From assembly GCF_003028415.1 (NCBI RefSeq), contig NZ_PYSV01000014.1:1-64000 (forward strand): a DNA stretch of 64,000 nucleotides. Reading direction: 5' to 3'. The stretch comes from Deinococcus arcticus. Its GTDB lineage: Bacteria; Deinococcota; Deinococci; Deinococcales; Deinococcaceae. Position 1 is the stretch's first letter. Each line of letters opens with the position of its first letter. Positions 18,262-27,513 of the stretch are shown one piece after another. The notes under the pieces were generated by a model. The model worked only from the letters and a program-made list of their open reading frames with translations. It was not told the DNA's origin and did no database searches. The position numbers and the translations under genes were made by a program.

Positions 18262-19086
18262 ATGATTGCTGACGTTCAGCAGGCCCTCAAAGAACTCGTG
18301 TACACCGAGGCGGCCCTGCCACGCGAGGCGCTGGATATTCGCTTTGCGGCCCCCACCCCCAGCTGGGTTTCGGGCCTGACCCGCCCAACCCTGAATTTCT
18401 TCATGCATGACCTGCGGGAAAACGCGGGGCTGCGTTCCATGGAATTCAGTCAGGCGCCGGTGCGGGGCGGCGTGCAGCGCACCCTGGCCGCCCGGCGCAT
18501 TGACCTGCGCTTTCTGGTCACGGTGTTTTTCAAGTCTCAGCTGGATGAACTGGGCCGGGACGAATGGAATGTGCTGTGGCGGGTGCTGGCCGCGCTGATG
18601 CGCCAGAACGAGTGGGGCGAGACCTACCTGCCCGAGGAAGCCCGGCGCCTGAACCTGGGGGTGCTGGGCGTGGTGGGCCCCGGTGAGGGCACCCAGAGCG
18701 TGTTTTCCAGCCTGGGCCAGCCGGTTCGCCCGCACCTGAACTACACCGTGACCGTGCCGCTGGACCTGAATGTCACGGCCCAGTCGCCGCTGGTGCTGGA
18801 GCGCGACCTGGCCTTCTATGACGGCCTGACCCGCGACATGCCGGCCGTCAGCACGCGCGTGCGCTCCAGCTGGCAGCTGCGCGACGAGGCCGGAGTGCCG
18901 CTGAGCGACGCCCTGGTGCGCACCGATGGCGGCGCGCGCGGCTTTACCGACGTGCAGGGCGTGGTGCACCTGAATGTGCCGCGCGACGCGGTGGCGCGGC
19001 TGGACATCCTGACCCTGGACGGCCGGCAGCTGAGCCTGCAGCCGCACAGCCCCCAGGCGCAACCTCGCGTTCTGGAGGACGCGTGA
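18262..19086 (+). CDS. Pvc16/Afp16-like tube terminator (DUF4255)
   Basis: A 274-aa protein opening the rightward arm. Its first ~190 residues match the DUF4255/Pvc16 N-terminal family: MIADVQQALKELVYTEA, PTLNFFMHDLRENAGLR, RRIDLRFLVTVFFKSQLDE and WRVLAALMRQNEWGETYLP. Such proteins cap the distal end of tube and sheath and set their joining. Residues ~195-260 look like a small beta-rich (Ig/carboxypeptidase-regulatory-like) add-on (SSWQLRDEAGVPLSDALVR). In Afp/PVC this gene is at the 3' end of the cluster; here it is first in its arm. Confidence 0.85.
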   Translation: MIADVQQALKELVYTEAALPREALDIRFAAPTPSWVSGLTRPTLNFFMHDLRENAGLRSMEFSQAPVRGGVQRTLAARRIDLRFLVTVFFKSQLDELGRDEWNVLWRVLAALMRQNEWGETYLPEEARRLNLGVLGVVGPGEGTQSVFSSLGQPVRPHLNYTVTVPLDLNVTAQSPLVLERDLAFYDGLTRDMPAVSTRVRSSWQLRDEAGVPLSDALVRTDGGARGFTDVQGVVHLNVPRDAVARLDILTLDGRQLSLQPHSPQAQPRVLEDA

Positions 19087-19138
19087 GCGGGTACAGTGCG
19101 GCCGTGTGCCCCTGCACCCCTGACCCCGGAGCCTCACC

Positions 19139-19552
19139 ATGACCAAGCCCTCTGCCCTGAATCCCCCCACCGATGTGCTGGGCACCGGCGTGGCCTTTCC
19201 CGTGGGCGTGAACGCGCGCGGCCAGCTGAGCATGGTGTCGGGCGAGCGCGCTGTGACCCAGGCCATTCTGACCCTGCTGATGACGGCGCGCGGGCAGCGC
19301 GTGATGCGCCCGGAGTACGGCTGCCGCATTCATGAACTGGTGTTTGCCCCTGGCGACGCCACCACGCTGGGTCTGGCCTCGTATTACGTGGACGAAGCCC
19401 TCAGAATGTGGGAACCCCGCATTGAAGTTGAGAACGTCCAGGCCCGCCTGGACCCGGCCGACAGCTCCCGCATCATCGTGGACCTGCTGTACCGCCTCAA
19501 GGGCACGCCGGAGCCGCGCTCGCTGGTGTTTCCCTTCTACCGCACCCCCTAA
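19139..19552 (+). CDS. Baseplate wedge protein, gp25/GPW family
   Basis: A 137-aa gp25-like protein (Afp9 type) that links the sheath to the baseplate wedge. Family motifs include LGTGVAFPVGVNARGQLSMV, ITLLMTARG-type sequence (LTLLMTARGQRVMRPEYGC) and IVDLLYRLKGT. The arginine-rich RGQRVMRPEYG turn is the best-conserved part of this family. It lies 52 bp after the cap gene and 26 bp before the gp47/J gene, the standard baseplate gene order. Confidence 0.9.
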   Translation: MTKPSALNPPTDVLGTGVAFPVGVNARGQLSMVSGERAVTQAILTLLMTARGQRVMRPEYGCRIHELVFAPGDATTLGLASYYVDEALRMWEPRIEVENVQARLDPADSSRIIVDLLYRLKGTPEPRSLVFPFYRTP

Positions 19553-19578
19553 GCCCCCTGTCCCCCGGAGACCTTGCC

Positions 19579-21681
19579 TTGCCCCTACCGACTGTGAACC
19601 TGGACGACCGCCGCTTCGACGACATCATGGACGAGGCGCGGCGGCTCATTCCGCAGTTCTGCCCCGAATGGACTGACCACAACGCCTCTGATCCCGGCAT
19701 GGCGATTCTCGAAGTGTTTGCCTGGATGACCGATCTGCTGCTCTACCGGGTCAATCAGGTGCCGGACAAGCTGCTGATCGCGTTCCTGGAGATGATCGGG
19801 GTGCAGCTCGCGCCGCCGCGCGCGGCCGGAGCGCCGGTGACGTTCTACCTCAGCGCGCCCCAGGACACCCCGCTGAGCATTGCCGCTGGCACCGAGATCG
19901 CCACCCTGCGCACCGAGGTGAACGAGGCCATCGTGTTCTCCACCGAGCGCGCCGGACTGATCCGGCCCCCCACGCTGCGCGGGCTGTACACCGCCAACAC
20001 CCTGGCCCAGGTGCGGCTGGACACCGAGGGGCAGGGCGGCGAAGGGCACGGCGACGCCACGCGGCATGATCTGGCGCACCTGGGCCTGCCCGGCTACCGC
20101 TTTCCCATCTTTCAGCCGCAGCCGCGCCCGGGCGACGCCCTGTTCATTCAGCTGGAAGGCGATCACAGCGAGCATGTGGTGGCGCTGACCTTCGGCGTGG
20201 AGCTGGCCGGGGGCGCCGGGGTGAATCCCAACCACCCGCCCTACGTGTGGGAAGCGTGGCAGGGCGGGGTCAGCCGCTGGGCCACCTGCGAGGTGGAGTA
20301 CGACGGCACCCAGGCGTTCAACGTCTCTGGCGAGCTGATTCTGCGCCTGCCCACCATGCGCGAGGGCACCTTCTTCGACCAGCACGGCTACTGGCTGCGC
20401 TGCCGCCTGACCAACGAGCAGATGCACGCGGGCTACAAGGTCAGCCCCGACCTGGAAACGCTGCAGCTGGACGCCCGGGGTATCACGGTGCCGGCGCGGC
20501 ACGCGACCATCGTGCAAAACGAACTGCTGGGCCAGAGCAACGGCACCCCGGGGCAGCGGTTCCGGCTGCTGCACGGCCCGGTGCTGTATCTGGACCCCGA
20601 ACGCGACGTGCTGGAGGTGGTGAGCGCCGAGGGTGACGTGCAGCGCTACACCCCGGTGCCGGACTTCTCGACCTCGGTGCCCGAGGACCGGCACTTCACG
20701 CTGGACGCCACCACCGGCGAGGTGGCCTTTGGGCCCAGCATCCTGCAGGCTGACGGCAGCGTGTACCGCTTCGGCGCAGTGCCGCCGCAGGGTGCCACCA
20801 TTCGCATGCGGCGTTACCAGTACGGCGGCGGCTCGGGCGGCAACGTGCCGGCCCGCGCCCTGAGCGTGCTTAAATCCAGCGTGCCCTACGTGGCGCGCGT
20901 GACCAACCACGCTCCGGCTGCCGGTGGGCGCAATGGCCAGCTGCTGGAAGACGCGGTGCAGCGCGTGCCCTACCTGCTGCGGCTGCGCAACCGCGCCGTC
21001 ACTGCTGACGACTATGAGGGGCTGGCGGCCCAGGTGTCTGGCGTGGCCCGCGCCCGCTGCGTGACCCCCAACATGGCCGTGCCCGGTCAGACCTACCCTG
21101 GCCAGATTCGCGCGCTGCAGGTGCCGGCTGGGCAGGTGACCCTGGCGCTGCTGCCCCAGGTGTCGTTCGACGACCTGATTGCGCTGGATGACGTGAGTGC
21201 CGATCCCCTGGCGCCGCTGACCGGCCGCATTGCCCCCGAGCGCCTGACCCTGAGCGCCGAGCTGCGCGGCGCCGTGCAGGAGGAGCTGGACCTGCGCCGC
21301 CCGGTGGGCACCACCCTGGACCTGCGCGCCCCGCAGTACGTGTGGGTGAGCGTGACCGCCACCCTGCGCGCCGGGGCCGGGGCCAGCCGCCCCATGCGCG
21401 AGGACGTGCGCCGCCGCGCCATGCAGGCCCTGTACGGTTACCTGAATCCGTTCACCGGTGGCCCCGACGGCAAAGGCTGGCCCTTTGGGCGCACCCTGAG
21501 CATCAGCGAGCTGTACGGCCTGCTGCGCGCGGTGCCCGGCGTGGAAGTGGCCGAGGACGTGCAGGTGGTGCTGACCGAGCCCGGCCAGCCCGAGACGCGC
21601 GAAACCATCACCGGCAGCCTGCCCCTGCCCCCGCAGGCCCTGATTGTCTCTGACGTGCACCACGTCCGGGTGGATCACTGA
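19579..21681 (+). CDS. Baseplate assembly protein, J/gp47-like (Afp11 type)
   Basis: A 700-aa baseplate wedge protein. The N-terminal part LPTVNLDDRRFDDIMDEARR, CPEWTDHNASDPGMAILE and LLYRVNQVPDKLLIAFLEMI is diagnostic for eCIS baseplate-J homologues. A mid-region reads RVPYLLRLRNRAVTADDYEG and LAAQVSGVARARCVTP, as in the J family core. The start appears to be TTG at 19579 with GGAG 8 nt upstream; no better ATG was seen in frame nearby. The stop overlaps the next gene (TGATG). With gp25 and the following tail protein it would form the baseplate ring. Confidence 0.9.
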   Translation: MPLPTVNLDDRRFDDIMDEARRLIPQFCPEWTDHNASDPGMAILEVFAWMTDLLLYRVNQVPDKLLIAFLEMIGVQLAPPRAAGAPVTFYLSAPQDTPLSIAAGTEIATLRTEVNEAIVFSTERAGLIRPPTLRGLYTANTLAQVRLDTEGQGGEGHGDATRHDLAHLGLPGYRFPIFQPQPRPGDALFIQLEGDHSEHVVALTFGVELAGGAGVNPNHPPYVWEAWQGGVSRWATCEVEYDGTQAFNVSGELILRLPTMREGTFFDQHGYWLRCRLTNEQMHAGYKVSPDLETLQLDARGITVPARHATIVQNELLGQSNGTPGQRFRLLHGPVLYLDPERDVLEVVSAEGDVQRYTPVPDFSTSVPEDRHFTLDATTGEVAFGPSILQADGSVYRFGAVPPQGATIRMRRYQYGGGSGGNVPARALSVLKSSVPYVARVTNHAPAAGGRNGQLLEDAVQRVPYLLRLRNRAVTADDYEGLAAQVSGVARARCVTPNMAVPGQTYPGQIRALQVPAGQVTLALLPQVSFDDLIALDDVSADPLAPLTGRIAPERLTLSAELRGAVQEELDLRRPVGTTLDLRAPQYVWVSVTATLRAGAGASRPMREDVRRRAMQALYGYLNPFTGGPDGKGWPFGRTLSISELYGLLRAVPGVEVAEDVQVVLTEPGQPETRETITGSLPLPPQALIVSDVHHVRVDH

Positions 21682-22643
21682 TGGCCCAGCTGCAGGTTCG
21701 CGTGCGCGGCGAGGTGCTGAGGGTGCTGACCCTCAGCCGTCAGCTGTCCATTGGCCGCACCCCCGACAATGGGCTGCCGCTGCGGGATCCCAGTGTGGCC
21801 ATCCGCCACGCCGAGATCACCGCTGAAAGCGGCACCCTGCTGCTGACCGACCTGACGGGCGGCGAGGGCGTGACTTTTGTCAATGGGCACCGCCTCTCGC
21901 CCAACCAGCCCCACCGTCTGGAACAGGGCGACGAGATTCAGATTGGCCCCTTTACGCTGGCCTTTCTGGCCGATCTGTCGGTGCGCGCAGAGGCCGCGCG
22001 CCCCAGTGGCCGGGTGGACGTGCAGGGGGAACTGGCCGCGCGTCCGGCCCGCCCGCCGCTGCCCACCTTCACCGCCGAGCGGCCCGCCCGCGACGGCATG
22101 GCGCTGTACACCGAGTTCCTGCCGCCCTTTTTTCAGGAATCCGAATTCCTGGGCCGGTACCTGAAGATTTTTGAAGCACTGTGGGAGCCGATGCAGCGGC
22201 GTCAGGACAGCATCGAGCTGCACTTTGATCCCCGGGTGGCCCCGCCGCAGGTGCTGGGCTGGATGGCCGGCTGGCTGGGGCTGCCGCTGGACCCCCACTG
22301 GCCCGAGGGCCGCCAGCGCGCCTGGATGCGCGAGGCCGTGACCCTGTACCGCTGGCGCGGCACCCGCTACGGCCTGAGCCGCGCCCTGGAAACGGTGTAC
22401 GGCCTGACCCCGGTGCTGCGCGAGGACACCGCGCAGCCGCATACCCTGAGCGTGCAACTGCTCGACTCTCTGGACGGCGAGGACACCGCCAGCCGCGAGG
22501 CCATCACCCACTTCATCTTCACCCATGCCCCGGCCCACGTGCAGGTCACCGTCGAGTTTGTGGCAGCCCCCCCGGCCGCCCCGCCTCTTCCCGATGACCC
22601 CGGACCGCACCGGCCCGTGACACAGGACCCCGCGCATGACTGA
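21681..22643 (+). CDS. FHA domain fused to phage tail protein (baseplate)
   Basis: A 320-aa two-domain protein. Residues 1-~100 are an FHA fold (QLSIGRTPDNGLPL, VAIRHAEI, TFVNGHRL): the Gly-Arg and Asn-Gly signatures are present, but the phosphothreonine-contacting Ser-x-x-His is altered to IRHAEI. From ~138 a P2 gpI-like tail domain follows: YTEFLPPFFQESEFLGRYLK, FDPRVAPPQVLGWMAGWLGL, YRWRGTRYGLSRALETVYGL. The tail half is a normal baseplate component; the fused FHA is unusual and could dock the following FHA/pseudokinase protein. The start overlaps the baseplate-J stop, and the next gene starts 8 nt before its stop. Confidence 0.88.
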   Translation: MAQLQVRVRGEVLRVLTLSRQLSIGRTPDNGLPLRDPSVAIRHAEITAESGTLLLTDLTGGEGVTFVNGHRLSPNQPHRLEQGDEIQIGPFTLAFLADLSVRAEAARPSGRVDVQGELAARPARPPLPTFTAERPARDGMALYTEFLPPFFQESEFLGRYLKIFEALWEPMQRRQDSIELHFDPRVAPPQVLGWMAGWLGLPLDPHWPEGRQRAWMREAVTLYRWRGTRYGLSRALETVYGLTPVLREDTAQPHTLSVQLLDSLDGEDTASREAITHFIFTHAPAHVQVTVEFVAAPPAAPPLPDDPGPHRPVTQDPAHD

Positions 22644-25600
22644 GACCAAGATTTTCCACCACTACCAACTGGGCCGCCTGCTGGGCGGGGGCTGGCTGGG
22701 CCCTGTCCACGCCGCCACCGACCTGGATGAGGGCCGCGAGGTCGCGCTGCGCATTCTGGACGACGCCAGCAGCGGTCAGTCGTTCCTGCTGATGCAGCTT
22801 GAGCGCCTGCTGCTGAAAGTGTCCTCGCTGCGCCACGCGCATGTGCTGCCCACCGAGGCCCTGCAGCAGCGCGACCACCGCGCCTTTTATGCCATGGAAC
22901 TGGGGCGTCAGGGCAGCGCCCGGCAACTGCTGCAGGGTCAGGCGCGCGCCGCGCAGCCGCTGCCCATCGTCACGGCAGTGGACCTGGTGCGGCAGGCGGC
23001 CTCGGGGCTGGCCCACGCCCACAGCCACGGCCTGATGCACGGCAACCTGAAGCCGGAAAACCTGATTCTGCAGCCCGGCCGGGCGCTGCTGGGTCACGCG
23101 GGGTATGTCACGCAGCTGAGCGACTTCGGGCTGGCCGAGCTGCGCGCAGGCAGCTACGGCACCCACGACCGCGCGGTGGTGAACGCCCTGGCCTACATGA
23201 GCCCCGAACAGTGCCGGGGCGTGCGCAATGAGCTTCGTACCGACCTGTACGCCCTGGGCCTGATTCTGTATGAACTGCTGACGGGCATGGTGCCGTTCGA
23301 GATCCGCGACGCCGCCGAGGCACTGGAAAAACACCAGCATGTGGCGCCGCGTCAGCCCAGCCGCCTGCGGCCGGAAATGCCCGGGACTCTGGAAGAGATC
23401 GTCCTGACCTGTCTGGCCAAGGACCCGGAGGACCGCTACCCGCACGCCCAGGCCCTGGAAGCGGCGCTGCAGGAGGTCCTGAACGCCCTGATGCCCGGCG
23501 GCCCCGAGCCCACGCTGCGCCTCTCGGCCCTGCCGGTCCTGCCGCCGCCGCCTCGCCTGGACAACGTGCAGCCCGGCGCAGACCTGCAACTGCTGGTGTT
23601 CAGCGAGCGCCACGAACTCGTGCGCGCCCAGCCGGTCACCACGCCCACGCTGACCATCGGCCGCGCGCCGGACAACGCCGTGGTGCTGGAACATGTGGGG
23701 GTCAGCCGCCACCACCTGAATGTGGAATTCAGTGGTGGGCAGGCGCACGTCACAGAACTCACCGCCACCAACGGCACCGTCATGGACGGGCTGCCGCTGA
23801 CCCCCATGACCCGCCTGCGCTGGCCCACCCGGACGCCGCTGTACCTGCGGCCCTACTGGCTGGTGCTGCTCGAACCCCAGGCGGCGGCCGTGCGCCCCCG
23901 CATCGTGGTGACCCCGGAGCGCACCACCCTCAAGCTCTCGCCGGGCACGCCATATGTGCTGGATATTGCCCTGGCGAACACCGGACGCACGGTGGACCAC
24001 TTCCGCGTGAGCCTGGAAGGCATTCCGCCCGAGTGGGTGCAAGACGCCCACGGCGAGGTGCAGCTGAACCCCGGCATGCAGGGTCAGACCAGCCTGACCC
24101 TGCTGGCCCCGCGCGACAGCCGCAGCCGCGCGGGCACCTACGAGGTCAAGGTGCGCGCCCGCTCGCGCGAGAACCCGGCCGAGTACGGCGAGTCGCCCAT
24201 GACCATTGAGGTGCTGCCGTTCCACGATCTGGTGGCCACCCTGCTGCCCCCGGTGCGCCGCACGTGGCGCCATACCACCTACACCCTGCGCGTGGAGAAC
24301 AAGGGCAACACCCGCCAGGACGCCCTGACCAAGCTGCTGGACCATGAAGGCCAGATGCTGGCGGTGCCGCGCCCGCAGGACCTGCTGAACACCAACATTC
24401 CGCAGACCAGCATGATGACCGGCCGGGGCATTGACCCCACCCTGATGGCCCAGGAAGCGGCCCGGCAGGCCACGCAGCAGGCCCGTCACGCCGCGCTGAT
24501 GGCCGCGCAGCGCGTGGTGGGGGGCCAGGGGCGTATTCGTCTGGAAGGGCTGCCGGCCATGCTGGAACTGGAACCCGGTCAGAGCCAGGAAGAAACGCTG
24601 AAGGTGCGCGTGCCCCTGCGCTGGGTGGGCACCTCCTCGCAGCATGAAATGCGCGTGGACCTGTACAGCGTGCCCGAAACCGAGGAAGACACCGGGCAGC
24701 TGATGACGCAGGCCCGGGCCACCCTGCACCACAACCCGCTGATTCCCCTGTGGCTGATTCCCATTCTGCTGCTGCTGCTGGGCATTCTGATCTGGTGGCT
24801 GACCCGCCCGCCCGTGATCACGCAGTTTGCCCTGAGCGGCAGCGACACGGCTGTGCGCCCAGGCCAGCCTTTCACGCTGCGCTGGGACACCAGCAACGCC
24901 CGCCGCGTCAGCATTCTGGAACTGGGGGCCGACGGGCAGAATCTGCCGCCAGACGGCACCTATCGGGTGAAAAAGGGCATTGCCAAGGACCAGCGCTATA
25001 CCCTGGTGGCCCGCTCGCTGATTGGCCGCCGCGCTGAGAAGTTCGAAGTGGTGCAGTCGCGCTTTGACCGCCCCGTGATTGAAAAATTCGAGGTCAATCC
25101 GCCGCGTGTGGCGGGCAATCAGAAGGTCACCGTCACGTGGAAGGTGCGCAACGCCGAGCAGGTCACCATTACGGAACTGGGCAAGGTGCCTGCTGAGGGC
25201 AAGCGCTCGTTTGTGCCGGACAAGGACGTGAATCTGGTTCTGACCGCACAGAACGGCACAGAGAAGGAATCTGACAGCCGCAGTGTGAGCGTGCTGGGCC
25301 CAGAGGTTGAAACCTTCGAAATCAAGCCCACGGAAATTCAGAAGGGCCAGAGCGCGGTCCTGACCTGGGACATTCGCAACGCCACCACCGTGACCATTGA
25401 CGGTCTGGGCACCGTGCCCGCCAAGGGCAAGCGCACGGTGACGCCCAAGGACAGCACCACCTACACCGTCACGGCTGTGGGCGGCAGCAACATGACCAAG
25501 AGCGCCAACGCCCGACTGGAAATCACGGTGCCCAAGCCGGAGTTCACCCTGTTCACAGTCTCGCCCAATCCGGTGAAGTCCAACGAGCAGGTGACCATCA

Positions 25601-27492
25601 CCTGGAAAACGAAGAACGCCAGCGGCGTGAATGTGAATTACGGTGTCGGCGCTGAAGACAGTGGCCCCGAGGGCGCCACCGTCAAGAGTCCGCCCGCCTC
25701 GGACTTCACCGTAACCCTGACAGCGCGCAACGACGCAGGCGATCAGGTGCCGGTGAGTAAGCAGGTAACCGTCATTCCAATTGACGAGGAGGCCGTTCGC
25801 AAGGCTGCTGAGGAAAAGGCGGCAAAGGAAGCCAAGGCCAAGGCTGAGAAGGAAGCGGAGGAAAAGGAAAAAGCCAACATTCAGAAAATCACCTTCACCG
25901 CTCAACCCGAGGAGATTGTGGGCGAGGGTGATGTGACCCTGACCTGGAATGCGCCGGACTGGGGCACGGTGACGATCCTGCCGCTTAAAGGCCCAATCAA
26001 CAACAAGTTTGAGGACCAGGGCAGCCACATCGACGAAAAAGTCAATAAGACCCGGGTCTATACCCTGGTCCTGCCGCTGCGGAACAAACCGCCGCTCAAA
26101 ATCAGCCGAACGGTCACCGTCAAGCCCCGGCCCATCGAGATTCGCAGCTTCGATGTTTCCAGTAACAGCCTGCAGGCGCCGGGCCCCGTGACCCTGAAAT
26201 GGGAAGTGGCCAATGCCAGCGCTGTGCGCATTGCCGGTGTGCCTGGGCCGCTGACGGGCAGCAAGTGGCCCCCGAAGGGGCAGGTGACCGTGCAGGTGGC
26301 CCGCACCCGCACCTTCGTGCTGAGTGTCGGCACCCAGCAGAAGACGCAACTGGTGAATGTCAAGCCGCTACAGGCGGTCATCAACAGCTTTGATGTGCAG
26401 CCCCGGCAGGTCACGGGCCCAGGCACGGTCGTGGTGACCTGGAACGTGAAGAACGCCGCCAGTGTGCGCATTGATGGCGTGCGCGGGCCAAACAGTGACG
26501 GCTCGTGGGGCGCGCAGGGCCGGACCACCGTGCCGGTGAGCGCCACCCGCACCTTTACCCTGCGGGCCGGCGAGAACACTCAGAGCCAGACAGTCACGGT
26601 GAAGCCCTTGCCCCAGCCGCGCATCAACAGCTTCAGGCCCTCCACCACCGCGCTGACCGGGCCCGGCAAGGTCACCCTGACCTGGGATGTCAGCAACGCC
26701 ACAGCTGTGCGCATTACCAATCTGGTGGGCAACCTGCCGGGCGGCCTGTGGAAGCCGCAGGGCAGCGCCACTGTGCAGCTGGCCAAATCCACCGTGTTTG
26801 TCCTAACAGCCGGCAGCCAGCAGAAGAGTGTGGCGGTGACTGTGTCGCCCCGGGTCACCCCCACCCCTCAGCCCCGGCCGCAGCCCCAACCGCAACCGCA
26901 ACCACAGCCCCAACCGCAGCCGCAGCCCACACCGGGCGTCGCCCCCCGCGTCACCTCCTTCATTCCCACCCCCAGAAGCGTCAAGGCCGGTTCCTCGACC
27001 ACCCTCAGCTGGCGCAGCGTGGGGATCAGCAGCGTGCGGATTGAGGGCGTGGACGGCACTTTCCGGCCCAATGACAGCGTGCGCGTCACCCCGGCCCAGA
27101 CGACCCTGTACAACCTTGTGGCCACCACCAGCACCGGCGGCACCGTGCGCAGCTCCACCACCGTGACGGTCACGGCTGCCAGCAGTCCCTACGCCGATCT
27201 GGCGGGGCTATGGAACCATCCGCTGGGTACCCTGACCATTTCCGGCATTGAAGGCCGCCGTGCCAGCGGCACCTTCGTGGGCGAAAGTGACGCCCTGGCC
27301 AATGTGCCGCTGGACATCACGTTTACCGGGACCACCCTGACCGCCAGTTCATCACAGCTTTCAGAATTCAAACTGGTCTTGGCGATCAACTCCGGTCGCC
27401 GGACAATGACAGGGACCTACACCTTCCGAGGTGACAGTGAACGCTGGTGCATCTACCGTCCCAATACCCCACCCCCCCAGGACTGCCGCTAA
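22636..27492 (+). CDS. Pseudokinase-FHA-transmembrane-Ig repeat protein of the eCIS
   Basis: A 1618-aa protein inside the eCIS operon. Residues ~8-285 are a Ser/Thr kinase fold: glycine loop LGGGWLGPV, DFG at 163-165, SPEQ for APE. The VAIK lysine is Arg39 (VALR) and the catalytic HRD is H135-G136-N137 (HGNLKPEN), so the domain is predicted to be catalytically inactive. An intact-looking FHA domain follows (~330-400: TIGRAPDN, VSRHHLNVE, ATNGTVMDG), then a beta-rich NEW3-like region (~420-690), one membrane helix (~701-723, LWLIPILLLLLGILIWWL), and about nine Ig-like repeats (VTLTWDVxNAxxVRI) interrupted by a Lys/Glu/Ala helix (~1050-1085) and a Pro-Gln linker (~1412-1435). By topology the kinase/FHA half would be cytoplasmic and the repeats outside. 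It may anchor or regulate the particle; possibly it replaces tail fibres. Confidence 0.85.
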   Translation: MTETKIFHHYQLGRLLGGGWLGPVHAATDLDEGREVALRILDDASSGQSFLLMQLERLLLKVSSLRHAHVLPTEALQQRDHRAFYAMELGRQGSARQLLQGQARAAQPLPIVTAVDLVRQAASGLAHAHSHGLMHGNLKPENLILQPGRALLGHAGYVTQLSDFGLAELRAGSYGTHDRAVVNALAYMSPEQCRGVRNELRTDLYALGLILYELLTGMVPFEIRDAAEALEKHQHVAPRQPSRLRPEMPGTLEEIVLTCLAKDPEDRYPHAQALEAALQEVLNALMPGGPEPTLRLSALPVLPPPPRLDNVQPGADLQLLVFSERHELVRAQPVTTPTLTIGRAPDNAVVLEHVGVSRHHLNVEFSGGQAHVTELTATNGTVMDGLPLTPMTRLRWPTRTPLYLRPYWLVLLEPQAAAVRPRIVVTPERTTLKLSPGTPYVLDIALANTGRTVDHFRVSLEGIPPEWVQDAHGEVQLNPGMQGQTSLTLLAPRDSRSRAGTYEVKVRARSRENPAEYGESPMTIEVLPFHDLVATLLPPVRRTWRHTTYTLRVENKGNTRQDALTKLLDHEGQMLAVPRPQDLLNTNIPQTSMMTGRGIDPTLMAQEAARQATQQARHAALMAAQRVVGGQGRIRLEGLPAMLELEPGQSQEETLKVRVPLRWVGTSSQHEMRVDLYSVPETEEDTGQLMTQARATLHHNPLIPLWLIPILLLLLGILIWWLTRPPVITQFALSGSDTAVRPGQPFTLRWDTSNARRVSILELGADGQNLPPDGTYRVKKGIAKDQRYTLVARSLIGRRAEKFEVVQSRFDRPVIEKFEVNPPRVAGNQKVTVTWKVRNAEQVTITELGKVPAEGKRSFVPDKDVNLVLTAQNGTEKESDSRSVSVLGPEVETFEIKPTEIQKGQSAVLTWDIRNATTVTIDGLGTVPAKGKRTVTPKDSTTYTVTAVGGSNMTKSANARLEITVPKPEFTLFTVSPNPVKSNEQVTITWKTKNASGVNVNYGVGAEDSGPEGATVKSPPASDFTVTLTARNDAGDQVPVSKQVTVIPIDEEAVRKAAEEKAAKEAKAKAEKEAEEKEKANIQKITFTAQPEEIVGEGDVTLTWNAPDWGTVTILPLKGPINNKFEDQGSHIDEKVNKTRVYTLVLPLRNKPPLKISRTVTVKPRPIEIRSFDVSSNSLQAPGPVTLKWEVANASAVRIAGVPGPLTGSKWPPKGQVTVQVARTRTFVLSVGTQQKTQLVNVKPLQAVINSFDVQPRQVTGPGTVVVTWNVKNAASVRIDGVRGPNSDGSWGAQGRTTVPVSATRTFTLRAGENTQSQTVTVKPLPQPRINSFRPSTTALTGPGKVTLTWDVSNATAVRITNLVGNLPGGLWKPQGSATVQLAKSTVFVLTAGSQQKSVAVTVSPRVTPTPQPRPQPQPQPQPQPQPQPQPTPGVAPRVTSFIPTPRSVKAGSSTTLSWRSVGISSVRIEGVDGTFRPNDSVRVTPAQTTLYNLVATTSTGGTVRSSTTVTVTAASSPYADLAGLWNHPLGTLTISGIEGRRASGTFVGESDALANVPLDITFTGTTLTASSSQLSEFKLVLAINSGRRTMTGTYTFRGDSERWCIYRPNTPPPQDCR

Positions 27493-27513
27493 TTTCACAC
27501 CGGAGGTGACCCC

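Noticed and set aside
19585..21678. A 697-codon minus-strand frame under the baseplate-J gene
   Set aside because: Antisense shadow; the plus-strand frame has clear baseplate motifs and operon context.
22636..23500. Active Ser/Thr kinase in the eCIS operon
   Set aside because: Both the VAIK Lys and the catalytic HRD Asp are replaced (Arg39, Asn137), so activity is not expected, although some atypical kinases exist.
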